Of a stretch of 64,000 nt of DNA, positions 8,343-16,201 are shown piece by piece. Under the pieces are notes generated by a model that saw nothing but the letters and a program-made list of their open reading frames with translations, did no database searches and was not told where the DNA came from. The position numbers and the translations under genes are program-made. The DNA comes from an uncultured Paracoccaceae bacterium (GTDB lineage Bacteria; Pseudomonadota; Alphaproteobacteria; Rhodobacterales; Rhodobacteraceae): assembly GCA_947502145.1 (NCBI GenBank), contig CANMYO010000001.1:930001-994000 (forward strand). Direction: 5' to 3'. Numbering within the stretch: position 1 is the stretch's first letter; each line of letters starts with the position of its first letter.

Positions 8343-9443
8343 ATGGAGTTGGCGTTTTTCGAATCGGACCGCTATTTGTCGAAAGGCGCGGCGGGGCATT
8401 GCCGCGGACAAAATTTATTAAGAGGCGACACAGGCTTGGCCAACGCGAACAAGATCAAACGACCTTCCCTCTGGGCACGCTTGCGTGGCCGAGGTGCGGC
8501 GTTGGTTGAGCCGGACAACACGTCCAGCATCGCATTCAGGACAGGGCGGCGCGAAGACGAAGATGATGCCGCGCCTAAGATGGCGGACGAAAACAGCGAC
8601 TTCCTGTCAACCAGCTTTGGGCTGCATGCCCGGGCCTTTACCCTCCTGCCCGATCCGGACTTTCTGTACTGGAGCCCGGGTCACAAGCGGGCCTTTTCGG
8701 TCCTGGAATATGGCATCATCACGCGCGCACCGATCACCGTCATCACAGGTGAGGTAGGCGCTGGAAAAACGACCTTGCTGCAGGCGATGCTCGAAAAGCT
8801 GTCAGGCGACACGGTGATCGGGCTGATCTCGAACGCCCATGGCAACCGTGGGGATTTGCTGCGCTGGGCCCTGTCGTCTTTGGACGTGCCCTGTGATCGC
8901 GACGCGACCTATGTTGAAACGTTCCAGATCTTGCAGAATTTCCTGATCCAGAATTATGCCGAAGGTCGCTATACCATTCTGGTCATTGACGAGGCCCAGC
9001 AATTGACCTCCGAAGGTCTGGAAGAACTGCGGATGCTGACCAACATCAACTCGGGCAAGGACGAATTGCTGCAACTGGTGCTGATCGGACAGCCCGAATT
9101 GCGCGAAATCATCAATCGCCCTTCAATGCGGCAGTTTGCACAGCGGATCATGGCGACATATCACTTGGGGCCGATGGATCATAAGACGACCGGCGAATAC
9201 ATCAGACATCGCCTTGTCCATGCGGGTGGGAACGACGATCAGTTCTCTGATTCCGCGATCGAGCTGATCTATCAGTTTACCGGCGGCGTGCCCCGTCTTA
9301 TCAACAAGGTGTGTGATTTTTCGATTGTTTATGCAGTGACCGCCGGTCAGCAATTTGTAGATGAAAAGATCGTCCATAGCGTTGTTCAGGACGGATTACT
9401 TCAAGGGTCAGAGCCAATGCCCGCCAACGGAGAGATTGTGTAA
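8343..9443 (+). CDS. AAA ATPase of the ExeA/GspA type (exosortase/EPS-associated)
   Basis: From ATG 8343 the protein has 366 residues. The family core begins at SFGLHARAFTLLPDPDFLYWSPGHKRAFSVLEYGI. Walker A GEVGAGKTT follows about 40 residues later, then Walker B YTILVIDEAQQL and a sensor-type region GQPELREII. ATPases with this PDPxFxYxSxGHKRAxxxLEYG opening are regular neighbours of exosortase and chain-length genes; their role in EPS export is not settled. The start is uncertain. GTG 8316 lies inside a palindrome, ATG 8343 lacks a good ribosome site, and ATG 8580 would remove a basic 80-residue extension rarely seen in the family. The stop overlaps the next gene as TAATG. Confidence 0.85.
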   Translation: MELAFFESDRYLSKGAAGHCRGQNLLRGDTGLANANKIKRPSLWARLRGRGAALVEPDNTSSIAFRTGRREDEDDAAPKMADENSDFLSTSFGLHARAFTLLPDPDFLYWSPGHKRAFSVLEYGIITRAPITVITGEVGAGKTTLLQAMLEKLSGDTVIGLISNAHGNRGDLLRWALSSLDVPCDRDATYVETFQILQNFLIQNYAEGRYTILVIDEAQQLTSEGLEELRMLTNINSGKDELLQLVLIGQPELREIINRPSMRQFAQRIMATYHLGPMDHKTTGEYIRHRLVHAGGNDDQFSDSAIELIYQFTGGVPRLINKVCDFSIVYAVTAGQQFVDEKIVHSVVQDGLLQGSEPMPANGEIV

Positions 9444-10996
9444 TGGGTTCCAGTTTCAAGTTTTATCGCTCTCTTGTCCTGCGGCGCCTACCGGCGATGG
9501 CGGCACTTTTTGTGTTGTTCACCATTGCAGGGTTCGCGACCGCATTGCGGTTGCCGCCGACTTACGAAGCCGCTGCACGCTTGATCGTCGAAACTCCGCA
9601 AATCCCGGATGAACTGGCCGCTTCAACGGTTCAGATTTCGGCCACCGAGGAAATCGAATTTATTCGGCAGCGGTTGTTCACCCGGACCAACCTGCTTGAA
9701 ATTCAGCGCCGGTTTCAGGTGCTTGAATCAACCGACGATCTTTCACCCGACGAGGTCGTCGAAGAGGTCCGCAGCCGCGCGGATATCCGCAGTTTCCAAG
9801 GTGGGGCCGGAGGGCGGCGCGGTGAAACCCGTCCGACCCTTGTCACCGTCAGTTTCAAGTCGCGATCCGGCGATATCGCCGCCCGAGTCGTCAATGAATT
9901 TGTGACTCGTATCATCAACGAGAACGTGAGCCTAAGAACCGACGCAGCCGAGGACACGTTGGATTTCTTCAAGCAAGAGGTTGACCGTCTCAGCGAAGAA
10001 TTGGCCAAACGCAGCAAGGCCATATCCGACTTTCAGCGGGACAACGCAGACGCGCTGCCTGACGATCTGCCCTACCGACAGGGCCGTCTTGCGCTGCTGC
10101 AGGAACGGATCGCTGCGGCCGGGCGGGAACGCACGGCCCTGGTTGAACAAAAATCGCGCATCCAGACCGCTTTTGAACGTACGGGTGGGGTGAACCCGAA
10201 CCAGCAGCGGCGGTTGACGCCACAGGAACAACAGTTGGTTTCGCTACGGGCGCAGTTGCAGCAGGCGCTGACGGTCTATTCTGAGACCAACCCGAACGTT
10301 GTGTCGCTCAAGAACCAAATTGCAAACGTCGAAGCACAGGTCGAAGCGATGGGGTCTCAGCCCGTTGAAACCACCAATACCGCAGAGCTGATGCTGGAAC
10401 TGCAGATGTCCGAGATTGATTCCCGCATCTCCAGCCTGGACGCCGAAATTTCCCTGAACGAGGGGATCGTCGATGAACTTGCCGACGGCGTATCCCGCAC
10501 GCCCAATGTCTCGGTCACGCTGGATGAACTGCGCCGGGATTATGAAAATGTCCGGCTGCAGTTTGATACCGCATCGCAAAGCCTTGCGCGCGCCAACATG
10601 GGCGAACGGATCGAACTGACATCGCGCGGGCAGCGGATCACATTGATTGAACCCGCCACCGTGCCCGATTCACCCAGCAGCCCCAACCGCCCCATGGTGG
10701 CAGCGGCGGGGACCGGGGTCGGCATCGCTATGGCCCTTGGTCTGTTCATCATTCTTGAATTCTTGAACAAGAGCATTCGTCGCCCGGTCGAAATGGTCAA
10801 CGCGCTTGGCGTGACCCCGATTGCGACCATCCCCTACCTTGAAAGCAACCGCCAGCGCTTTACCCGCCGCGCCTTCAAGATCCTTCTCGTGTTCGGCACC
10901 ATCATCGCCATTCTTGGTGGTCTGTTCGCCATTGATACCTATTATCTTCCGCTTGAACTGATTGTGCAGAAGATTTTGAAAGCCACCGGATTCTAA
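9443..10996 (+). CDS. Wzz-like polysaccharide chain-length determinant
   Basis: A 517-residue inner-membrane polysaccharide co-polymerase. The first membrane helix is at about residues 16-36 (LPAMAALFVLFTIAGFATAL), followed by a Wzz motif (PPTYEAAARLIVETPQ). A long coiled-coil periplasmic region covers about 150-300, with a conserved segment SRTPNVSVTLDELRRDYENVRLQFDTA near 350. The second helix is at about 413-433 after the proline-rich SPSSPNRP signature, and a third hydrophobic helix lies at 475-495. It controls EPS chain length together with the kinase encoded next. The start codon overlaps the ATPase stop (TAATG), indicating translational coupling. Confidence 0.9.
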   Translation: MGSSFKFYRSLVLRRLPAMAALFVLFTIAGFATALRLPPTYEAAARLIVETPQIPDELAASTVQISATEEIEFIRQRLFTRTNLLEIQRRFQVLESTDDLSPDEVVEEVRSRADIRSFQGGAGGRRGETRPTLVTVSFKSRSGDIAARVVNEFVTRIINENVSLRTDAAEDTLDFFKQEVDRLSEELAKRSKAISDFQRDNADALPDDLPYRQGRLALLQERIAAAGRERTALVEQKSRIQTAFERTGGVNPNQQRRLTPQEQQLVSLRAQLQQALTVYSETNPNVVSLKNQIANVEAQVEAMGSQPVETTNTAELMLELQMSEIDSRISSLDAEISLNEGIVDELADGVSRTPNVSVTLDELRRDYENVRLQFDTASQSLARANMGERIELTSRGQRITLIEPATVPDSPSSPNRPMVAAAGTGVGIAMALGLFIILEFLNKSIRRPVEMVNALGVTPIATIPYLESNRQRFTRRAFKILLVFGTIIAILGGLFAIDTYYLPLELIVQKILKATGF

Positions 10997-10997
10997 T

Positions 10998-11822
10998 ATG
11001 GAAAAGCTTCAAAAAGCGATTGCAATGGCCCGCAAGGACCGCAAGCAGGGCGGCCCGCAGGACCCGCAATCGAGGCGGACAACCGCACCGGAAAAACCGC
11101 AGGGCGTTGCGGGCGCATGGGATCGGCTGGCAGAGATTCATGCCGACGCCAAACACCTGACCCGCCGCCGCGTCGTGTCCCACGAATCGTCGGAAAGCAC
11201 CACAGCATTTGACGTGTTGCGCACCAAGGTGATGCAGCAGATGCAGCAAAATGGCTGGAAACGGCTGATGATCACCTCACCGATGCCAGAGTGTGGCAAG
11301 ACGACACTGGCCGCGAATCTGGCCTATGGCATCGTTCGTCAGGGTGAAAAAAGCGCGATCCTGCTCGAGATGGACCTGCGCAAGCCAAATCTTGGCGCGC
11401 TGATCGGGTTCAAGCCGGAACATGACATCCGCGACATGCTCATGGGTGAACTGCCGTTTCATGAACAGGCCCAGCTATTGGGCGAAAACGTGGCCGTCTC
11501 CATGGCCAACAAATCGTCCAGTGATCCCAACCGGTTTCTGACCAGCCAATCGACCGCCACCGTACTGGACGAGATTGAGCGTGATTACGCCCCCGATCTG
11601 ATGATCTTTGACATGCCACCCTTGCTGGTGAACGACGATGCGAGATCATTCCTGCCGATGGTTGATTGTGTGCTGCTAGTGGCGCGCGCCGAAAAGTCGA
11701 CGACAAAGCAACTGGATGTTTGTGAACGCGAGATTGCGGAACACACCAATGTTGTCGGGATCGTGCTGAACCACTGCCGGTTTGCGGATGAAACGCAGGG
11801 TTACAATTTCGAACAATACTAA
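10998..11822 (+). CDS. CpsD/CapB-family tyrosine kinase (Wzc cytoplasmic-domain type)
   Basis: A 274-residue cytoplasmic P-loop kinase. Walker A is PMPECGKTT (Lys101), Walker A-prime ILLEMDLR (121-128), and Walker B LMIFDMPPL (201-208), the arrangement of bacterial tyrosine kinases. It starts one base after the Wzz stop, so the two probably form the split Wzz/Wzc pair seen in many EPS systems. The C-terminal tyrosine cluster typical of autophosphorylated Wzc is reduced here to two tyrosines in GYNFEQY. Phosphorylation cycling may therefore be limited, or the protein may act mainly as an ATPase regulator. Confidence 0.88.
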   Translation: MEKLQKAIAMARKDRKQGGPQDPQSRRTTAPEKPQGVAGAWDRLAEIHADAKHLTRRRVVSHESSESTTAFDVLRTKVMQQMQQNGWKRLMITSPMPECGKTTLAANLAYGIVRQGEKSAILLEMDLRKPNLGALIGFKPEHDIRDMLMGELPFHEQAQLLGENVAVSMANKSSSDPNRFLTSQSTATVLDEIERDYAPDLMIFDMPPLLVNDDARSFLPMVDCVLLVARAEKSTTKQLDVCEREIAEHTNVVGIVLNHCRFADETQGYNFEQY

Positions 11823-11825
11823 GCG

Positions 11826-12317
11826 TCAGGCCATGCCCTGCTCGACCAAGGCGCTCTCTGTCGCGTCCGCATCAGGGAAGCGCCCATAGGGGCCAACGGT
11901 AATGCCGCTACGCAAAACCTTGGCAGGGTTGCCTGCAACGACGGATCCGGCTGGCACCGATTTGGTCACCACTGACCCCGCGCCCACAACACAGCCATCG
12001 CCGATCTCAATCCCCGGCAGGATCATGCTGCGCCCGCCAATGAAACAATTCTCGCCAATGCGCGTGTGCAGATACAATCCGCGTGTCCGATCATGCGTCA
12101 GAATGCGGGCCTCAAATGCGACATATGAATGTGCGGCGACATGCACGCCTTTTGCAAAGGTCCGGTCAAATTTTGCCGAGAGCGACATTTCAACCGTCGG
12201 GTCGATGTCCATGCCCCAGATGCGGGTCAGCTGCCAGCGCTTGAACGATACCAGCGCCTTGCGCAAATGCCGCAATCTGGCCAGCCCGCGGACCGGTACT
12301 TTTTTCACAGATGTCAT
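11826..12317 (-). CDS. Hexapeptide-repeat (left-handed beta-helix) acyltransferase
   Basis: A 163-residue protein with hexapeptide repeats in its second half (GENCFIGGRSMILPGIEIGDGCVVGAGSVVTKSVPAGSVVAGNPAKVLR), the signature of WcaF/NodL/Maa-type O-acetyltransferases. The N-terminus (KRWQLTRIWGMDIDPTVEMS) also fits this group. It probably adds acetyl groups to the EPS or its precursors using acetyl-CoA. The frame is open for 140 residues upstream, but that part overlaps the divergent pyruvyl transferase gene and looks non-coding, so the ATG at 12317 is chosen. It converges with the kinase gene. Confidence 0.85.
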   Translation of the reverse strand: MTSVKKVPVRGLARLRHLRKALVSFKRWQLTRIWGMDIDPTVEMSLSAKFDRTFAKGVHVAAHSYVAFEARILTHDRTRGLYLHTRIGENCFIGGRSMILPGIEIGDGCVVGAGSVVTKSVPAGSVVAGNPAKVLRSGITVGPYGRFPDADATESALVEQGMA

Positions 12318-12370
12318 GGTCTTGCCGTCTTCATGTCGGTTTGTCCCGTCAACTACTGCACGTTGAAATG

Positions 12371-12386
12371 TACCCGAAAACGGGTA
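12371..12386. promoter_or_regulatory. Inverted repeat between divergent acyltransferase and pyruvyl transferase genes
   Basis: TACCCG-AAAA-CGGGTA is an exact inverted repeat in the 88-base gap between two divergent genes. It could be an operator or a small hairpin; no known regulator is assigned. Confidence 0.35.
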
Positions 12387-12405
12387 TGACTCAGGCAGAT
12401 TTAAA

Positions 12406-13608
12406 ATGCGAGATGATTTGATGACAAACGCCAATTCCCGCCCAATCGTGATTGGCCTCGTCTGGCATTCGATGAATTCCGACAATTTGGGTGTGGGCGC
12501 GTTAACCCTGTCAAATATCGCCTTGCTACGGGCCGCCGCCAAGGCGGCCGGCCTGACACCGCACTTCCTCATTCTGGGATGGCGGGACCCGCGGCCCTGG
12601 TATGCCGAATACGATGACGTTGAAAACATTCCGCTGCGCACGCGACATCTGGTCAGCCCCGGCGGCGTCCTCGGTGCGGGGCTGCGTCGGGCCGATCTGG
12701 TCTTTGATATCGGCGGGGGTGACAGCTTTACCGACATCTACGGCCCGCGCCGGTTCTTTGTTGTCTGGGGCACCAAGGCCCGCGCATGGCTCGCGCGCAA
12801 ACCGTTCATTCTCAGCCCGCAAACCGTGGGGCCCTTCGAAAACGGCTGGGCGCGCTTCTTTGCCCGCTGGGCCATGGACAAGGCTCGCTTCGTGACGACG
12901 CGCGACGCGCCCTCAACCGCGTTTTTGAAAGAATTGGGCGTCCGGTCGGAAATCTTCGAAGCCACAGACGTCGCGATGGGCCTGCCCTATGATCCCCCCG
13001 CCTCGCGCAAGGACGGCGGCCCCATTCGCGTGGGGCTGAACGTGTCCGGCCTCATGTTCAACGGCGGTTATACACAGTCCAACCAATTTGGGCTCAAGTC
13101 TGACTACCCGACCCTGATCCGCGACATTATCCGCTATTTCCAGTCGCTGCCGGGGGTTGAGCTGCATCTGGTCGGCCATGTCCAATCGCACAACCAACCC
13201 ATCGAAGACGATCACCGGGTCGGTGAGGCACTGGGACAGGAATTTCCCGGGACCGTCGTCTCGCCCTTTTTTGATTCCCCGTCCGAGGCCAAGAGCTATA
13301 TCGCGGGCCTCGACTTTTTCGTGGGCGCGCGGATGCATGCAACCATCGCGGCCTTCTCCTCCGGTGTACCGGTGGTTCCGATGGCCTATAGCCGCAAGTT
13401 CATTGGTGTCTTTGGCACGCTTGGCTATGACCACGTCGCTGATTGCAAGACGGATACCGCCGAAGATATCCTCGCCCGCATTCGCGATGGATTTGAAAAC
13501 CGTGCAGTGCTGGCAGCAGAGGTTGCCAAGGGGATGACACGGGTGAATGAACGGCTTGAGGAATACACCCGGCTGTCGGAACGCGAGATGCGCGCCGCCG
13601 TGAATTAG
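12406..13608 (+). CDS. Polysaccharide pyruvyl transferase family protein
   Basis: A 400-residue protein. The opening IVIGLVWHSMNSDNLGVGALTLSNIALLRAAAK, the mid-region FDIGGGDSFTDIYG and the late segment DFFVGARMHATIAAFSSGVPVVPMAYSRKF are the landmarks of the pyruvyl-transferase (CsaB/WcaK) family. These enzymes transfer pyruvate from phosphoenolpyruvate onto EPS sugars as a ketal, adding negative charge. It is transcribed alone on the plus strand, divergent from the acyltransferase. ATG 12421 (five codons later, GAGA upstream) is an equally good start. Its TAG stop overlaps the convergent PHP gene's stop by three bases. Confidence 0.87.
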   Translation: MRDDLMTNANSRPIVIGLVWHSMNSDNLGVGALTLSNIALLRAAAKAAGLTPHFLILGWRDPRPWYAEYDDVENIPLRTRHLVSPGGVLGAGLRRADLVFDIGGGDSFTDIYGPRRFFVVWGTKARAWLARKPFILSPQTVGPFENGWARFFARWAMDKARFVTTRDAPSTAFLKELGVRSEIFEATDVAMGLPYDPPASRKDGGPIRVGLNVSGLMFNGGYTQSNQFGLKSDYPTLIRDIIRYFQSLPGVELHLVGHVQSHNQPIEDDHRVGEALGQEFPGTVVSPFFDSPSEAKSYIAGLDFFVGARMHATIAAFSSGVPVVPMAYSRKFIGVFGTLGYDHVADCKTDTAEDILARIRDGFENRAVLAAEVAKGMTRVNERLEEYTRLSEREMRAAVN

Positions 13609-14330
13609 GACCGGCTGCGGAGCCTGTTGCGCAGGTCGCGAACTGCCCGGCGCAGGGATTCCAGTTGATCATGCACCGCAACGCGCGGTGCCCCGTCTGA
13701 TCCCAGCAGGTCGCGGCGAAAAGCTTGCGGACGCATGGCATTGCCCCTGATTGCATCAACAAGCAAGGATTCCTCAGCGCTTGCAATGTCAAATTTCATT
13801 GTAAGGGGGTAGGCATGGCGCAGGATGTGAAAGTCCTGCCCGACTGTCGCTGGCAACCCTGTGTCGCTGATCAGTTTCAACGCTTCCCTACCGATGCTGA
13901 TACCGTCGGATTTACGGTTCCATAGTTCGATTCCCGAAAGGAATGGCACCCATGCCGGGTCAAACTGCGCCCAGGCTGCGCGGCGGATCGGATGGGCGAA
14001 AATGGCAACGCCGCCCGCCGCCTGCACCTTTTCAAGGGTTTCAAGCACGGGGCGGTGTTCTGCCAAAAAGTGATCCAGACCCCAGGTCAGCATGTGAATG
14101 TCGTTGTCCGGGCTTGAATACTCAATCCCCGGAATGATCTTGCAGGCCGGGGTCGAGGCAGCGCCACAGGCCGCGCGATATGCGCCAAACGTCGCCGGAT
14201 CAAACCCGGTGTCATGCTCTGTCATCATCACCGCGCGCACGCCAAAGCGGCCATAAAACCGGGCGATCTGGTCAAGGGTCCATGATCCGTCATAGGACCA
14301 GGTCGAATGCGCATGCAGAACGACCCTCAT
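13605..14330 (-). CDS. PHP-domain metal-dependent phosphoesterase
   Basis: A 241-residue PHP domain protein with the metal-binding pattern LHAHSTWSYDG (His6, His8, Asp14), TEHD (about 38-40), a central EYSSPDNDIH, then FAHPIRR and QDFH. PHP enzymes hydrolyse phosphoesters. In Gram-positive capsule loci the PHP protein CpsB removes phosphate from the CpsD kinase, so this could be the partner phosphatase for the kinase encoded at 10998-11822. That is inference, since the sequence is closer to generic PHP proteins than to CpsB. It is the last gene of the Wzy-deacetylase-ATP-grasp operon and overlaps its upstream neighbour by ATGA. Confidence 0.8.
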   Translation of the reverse strand: MRVVLHAHSTWSYDGSWTLDQIARFYGRFGVRAVMMTEHDTGFDPATFGAYRAACGAASTPACKIIPGIEYSSPDNDIHMLTWGLDHFLAEHRPVLETLEKVQAAGGVAIFAHPIRRAAWAQFDPAWVPFLSGIELWNRKSDGISIGREALKLISDTGLPATVGQDFHILRHAYPLTMKFDIASAEESLLVDAIRGNAMRPQAFRRDLLGSDGAPRVAVHDQLESLRRAVRDLRNRLRSRS

Positions 14331-15502
14331 CTGCGCAACGCCTTTTTGACGGTCCAGACCGCATCACGCAGGAAATAACCCTTCGCAGCCGGATCGTAAT
14401 TGTAGAAGCTGCGCAGGTGATGCGGGCGCAGGACCGCCACAAGACTGCGCCAGAAACTTGGCCATTCTGCCTTGTGAAACGAAGATTTTGGCCCCCTGAG
14501 CGTAAAGAGCAGGTGCAGCACCTCGCGCCCCAAGTGACGCATGACAAGCGGAGCGCGGCCCGCTTCCGGCCAAGTCTGGGGCAATCCCTGCCCCAGTTGC
14601 TGGGCCACAGCCCAGGCGGGATATTCCAGACCCTGACGCCGGGCCAGCGCCATAGACCCCCACATACGGCCGTTCAGCTCCATGAACCAGGCCGTGTCCT
14701 CTGCGTCGCGCAGCAGCTCGACCATAAACGCGCCGCGCCAGCCGATGGCGTCCAGAAACCGTTGAATTGCAGCGCACAGCTCTGCGTCAGGCTGAAAGGA
14801 GATGCAGGCAGATGACCCCGACCCATGTGGGTTCATCATCCGCAGCCGCCGATGGCCAGACCAGGACTTGACCCCCATATCCGTTGCAAACCCAAAGACG
14901 CCTTCCCCGGTTCCAGCGATCAGGGGTTGCGCCAGAAGCGGCTCTGACGGTTGCACCGTCTGCCCGGCGATCGCCGCAACCGCGTCGAAATCCGCCAGAT
15001 AGACTGCATCACCCTTGCCCAGTTTTCCGTCAACCTCGCGCACCGCAAGGGCAGGTTTCACAATCACCGGCAACTGAATGTCAGGCCGCGGGCCTGCATC
15101 AGCCTCAATGACAGAGGTGGGCGGTACGTTCAGGCCGGCGTCGCGGGCGGCACTGCATTGTATGGCCTTGTTCAATGCGGTTTTGGCCTGCTCACCCGTT
15201 GCTCCGGCAATTTTGCTTTTGTCGGCAAGGGCCGCGTCTGCCAGCCACAACCCTGTGTCATCCATCGGCAGAATCACATCCGGCGCGCCCGGGCCGGTCA
15301 TCAATCCGGCAAGTGCCTCTTTTGCCGCGCTCACATCATCCTCCGGTGCCGCGATGACGTGCAGTTCGCCGGACAAGATGCGCGCCAGCGGAAGCCGCTC
15401 CGTGCGGCCAAACGCAGATACCCGATGCCCGGCGGCATGGAGCGAGAACACCACTTCTGGCGCTGGCAGCGCATCTGCAAAACCGATCAGAACATGGGCC
15501 AT
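14327..15502 (-). CDS. ATP-grasp domain protein
   Basis: A 391-residue protein with an ATP-grasp layout. There is an N-terminal Rossmann-like part (VLIGFADALPAPEVVFSLHAAGHRVSAFGR) and a central nucleotide-binding part (LPVIVKPALAVREVDGKLGKGDAVYLA; PLLAQPLIAGTGEGVFGF). The C-terminal metal-binding segment is FMVELLRDAEDTAWFMELNGRMWGSMALA, where Glu and Asn of MELNGR bind magnesium. ATP-grasp enzymes ligate a carboxylate to an amine or thiol through an acyl phosphate. In an EPS operon this points to amino-acid or amide decoration of a uronic acid, but the substrate is unknown. It begins three bases after the deacetylase stop and overlaps the PHP gene. Confidence 0.82.
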   Translation of the reverse strand: MAHVLIGFADALPAPEVVFSLHAAGHRVSAFGRTERLPLARILSGELHVIAAPEDDVSAAKEALAGLMTGPGAPDVILPMDDTGLWLADAALADKSKIAGATGEQAKTALNKAIQCSAARDAGLNVPPTSVIEADAGPRPDIQLPVIVKPALAVREVDGKLGKGDAVYLADFDAVAAIAGQTVQPSEPLLAQPLIAGTGEGVFGFATDMGVKSWSGHRRLRMMNPHGSGSSACISFQPDAELCAAIQRFLDAIGWRGAFMVELLRDAEDTAWFMELNGRMWGSMALARRQGLEYPAWAVAQQLGQGLPQTWPEAGRAPLVMRHLGREVLHLLFTLRGPKSSFHKAEWPSFWRSLVAVLRPHHLRSFYNYDPAAKGYFLRDAVWTVKKALRR

Positions 15503-15505
15503 CTG

Positions 15506-16174
15506 CTAAAACCGTCGCTTGATGGCCATGGCCAGTTTCCGGCGGGCCGCAGACTTGAACGATTCTCGTCCCAGTATGATCGCCTCAACATCAGCAACAG
15601 TCATATCCGCCCGGACGGATGTCCGCGGGATCGGATAATGGTGGGCGCGGGCGGCCCCGCCATCGGACGAATAGATCGCCGTGTACCCCCGCGCTTTCAG
15701 CTCTCTCACGACGGTCCCGTTGTAGCTGCCAAAGGGAATTGCAGCACTTCGGATCGGTTGACCGATGATGGTAGAAATCCGCGCCCGGGCCGTGTCCCAC
15801 TCGCGGGCTTGTCCGGCAAGGTCGAGCGAGCGCCAGTCGACATGCGCCGCGCCATGTGACCCGACTTCATGGCCCTGCGCTGCCATCGCCTGAACCTGTG
15901 CTGTTGACAAGGATCCCGGCTGATCCATCCGATCGGACAGAACGAAAAAAGCCGCCTTCGCGCCATGTGCAATCAAGATCGGAAGACCCAGTTCAAAGTC
16001 CGACGCATTGCCGTCATCAAAGGTGATCTCGACGCGCACCCGGTCTGCATGTTTCTGCGCCAATTCAAGCGTTTGATCCAGGATTTCCGGCGCCACCCAA
16101 TACCGGTCTTCGTCGCGTTCAAGCGCGCGCTGGGGCGTGCCCAGACCGTGAAAATTGATAATCGCGCGGCGCAT
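15506..16174 (-). CDS. Polysaccharide deacetylase (NodB/CE4 family)
   Basis: A 222-residue protein with the NodB-homology motifs VEITFDDGNASDF (motif 1, catalytic base and metal Asp) and HEVGSHGAAHVDW (motif 2). The region IRSAAIPFGSYN corresponds to motif 3. CE4 enzymes remove N- or O-acetyl groups from polysaccharides. No signal peptide is evident, so it may act on cytoplasmic precursors. ATG 16174 has AGGGA eight bases upstream; an in-frame GTG at 16198 is less likely. It lies 27 bases after the Wzy-like gene in one operon. Confidence 0.87.
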   Translation of the reverse strand: MRRAIINFHGLGTPQRALERDEDRYWVAPEILDQTLELAQKHADRVRVEITFDDGNASDFELGLPILIAHGAKAAFFVLSDRMDQPGSLSTAQVQAMAAQGHEVGSHGAAHVDWRSLDLAGQAREWDTARARISTIIGQPIRSAAIPFGSYNGTVVRELKARGYTAIYSSDGGAARAHHYPIPRTSVRADMTVADVEAIILGRESFKSAARRKLAMAIKRRF

Positions 16175-16201
16175 ATGGTGTTCCCTGCTTGTCGCCACTG
16201 C

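Noticed and set aside
12318-12737. 140-residue N-terminal extension of the acyltransferase frame
   Set aside because: It lies opposite the start of the pyruvyl transferase gene, has low-complexity Arg/Ser/Pro composition, and the family start fits ATG 12317.
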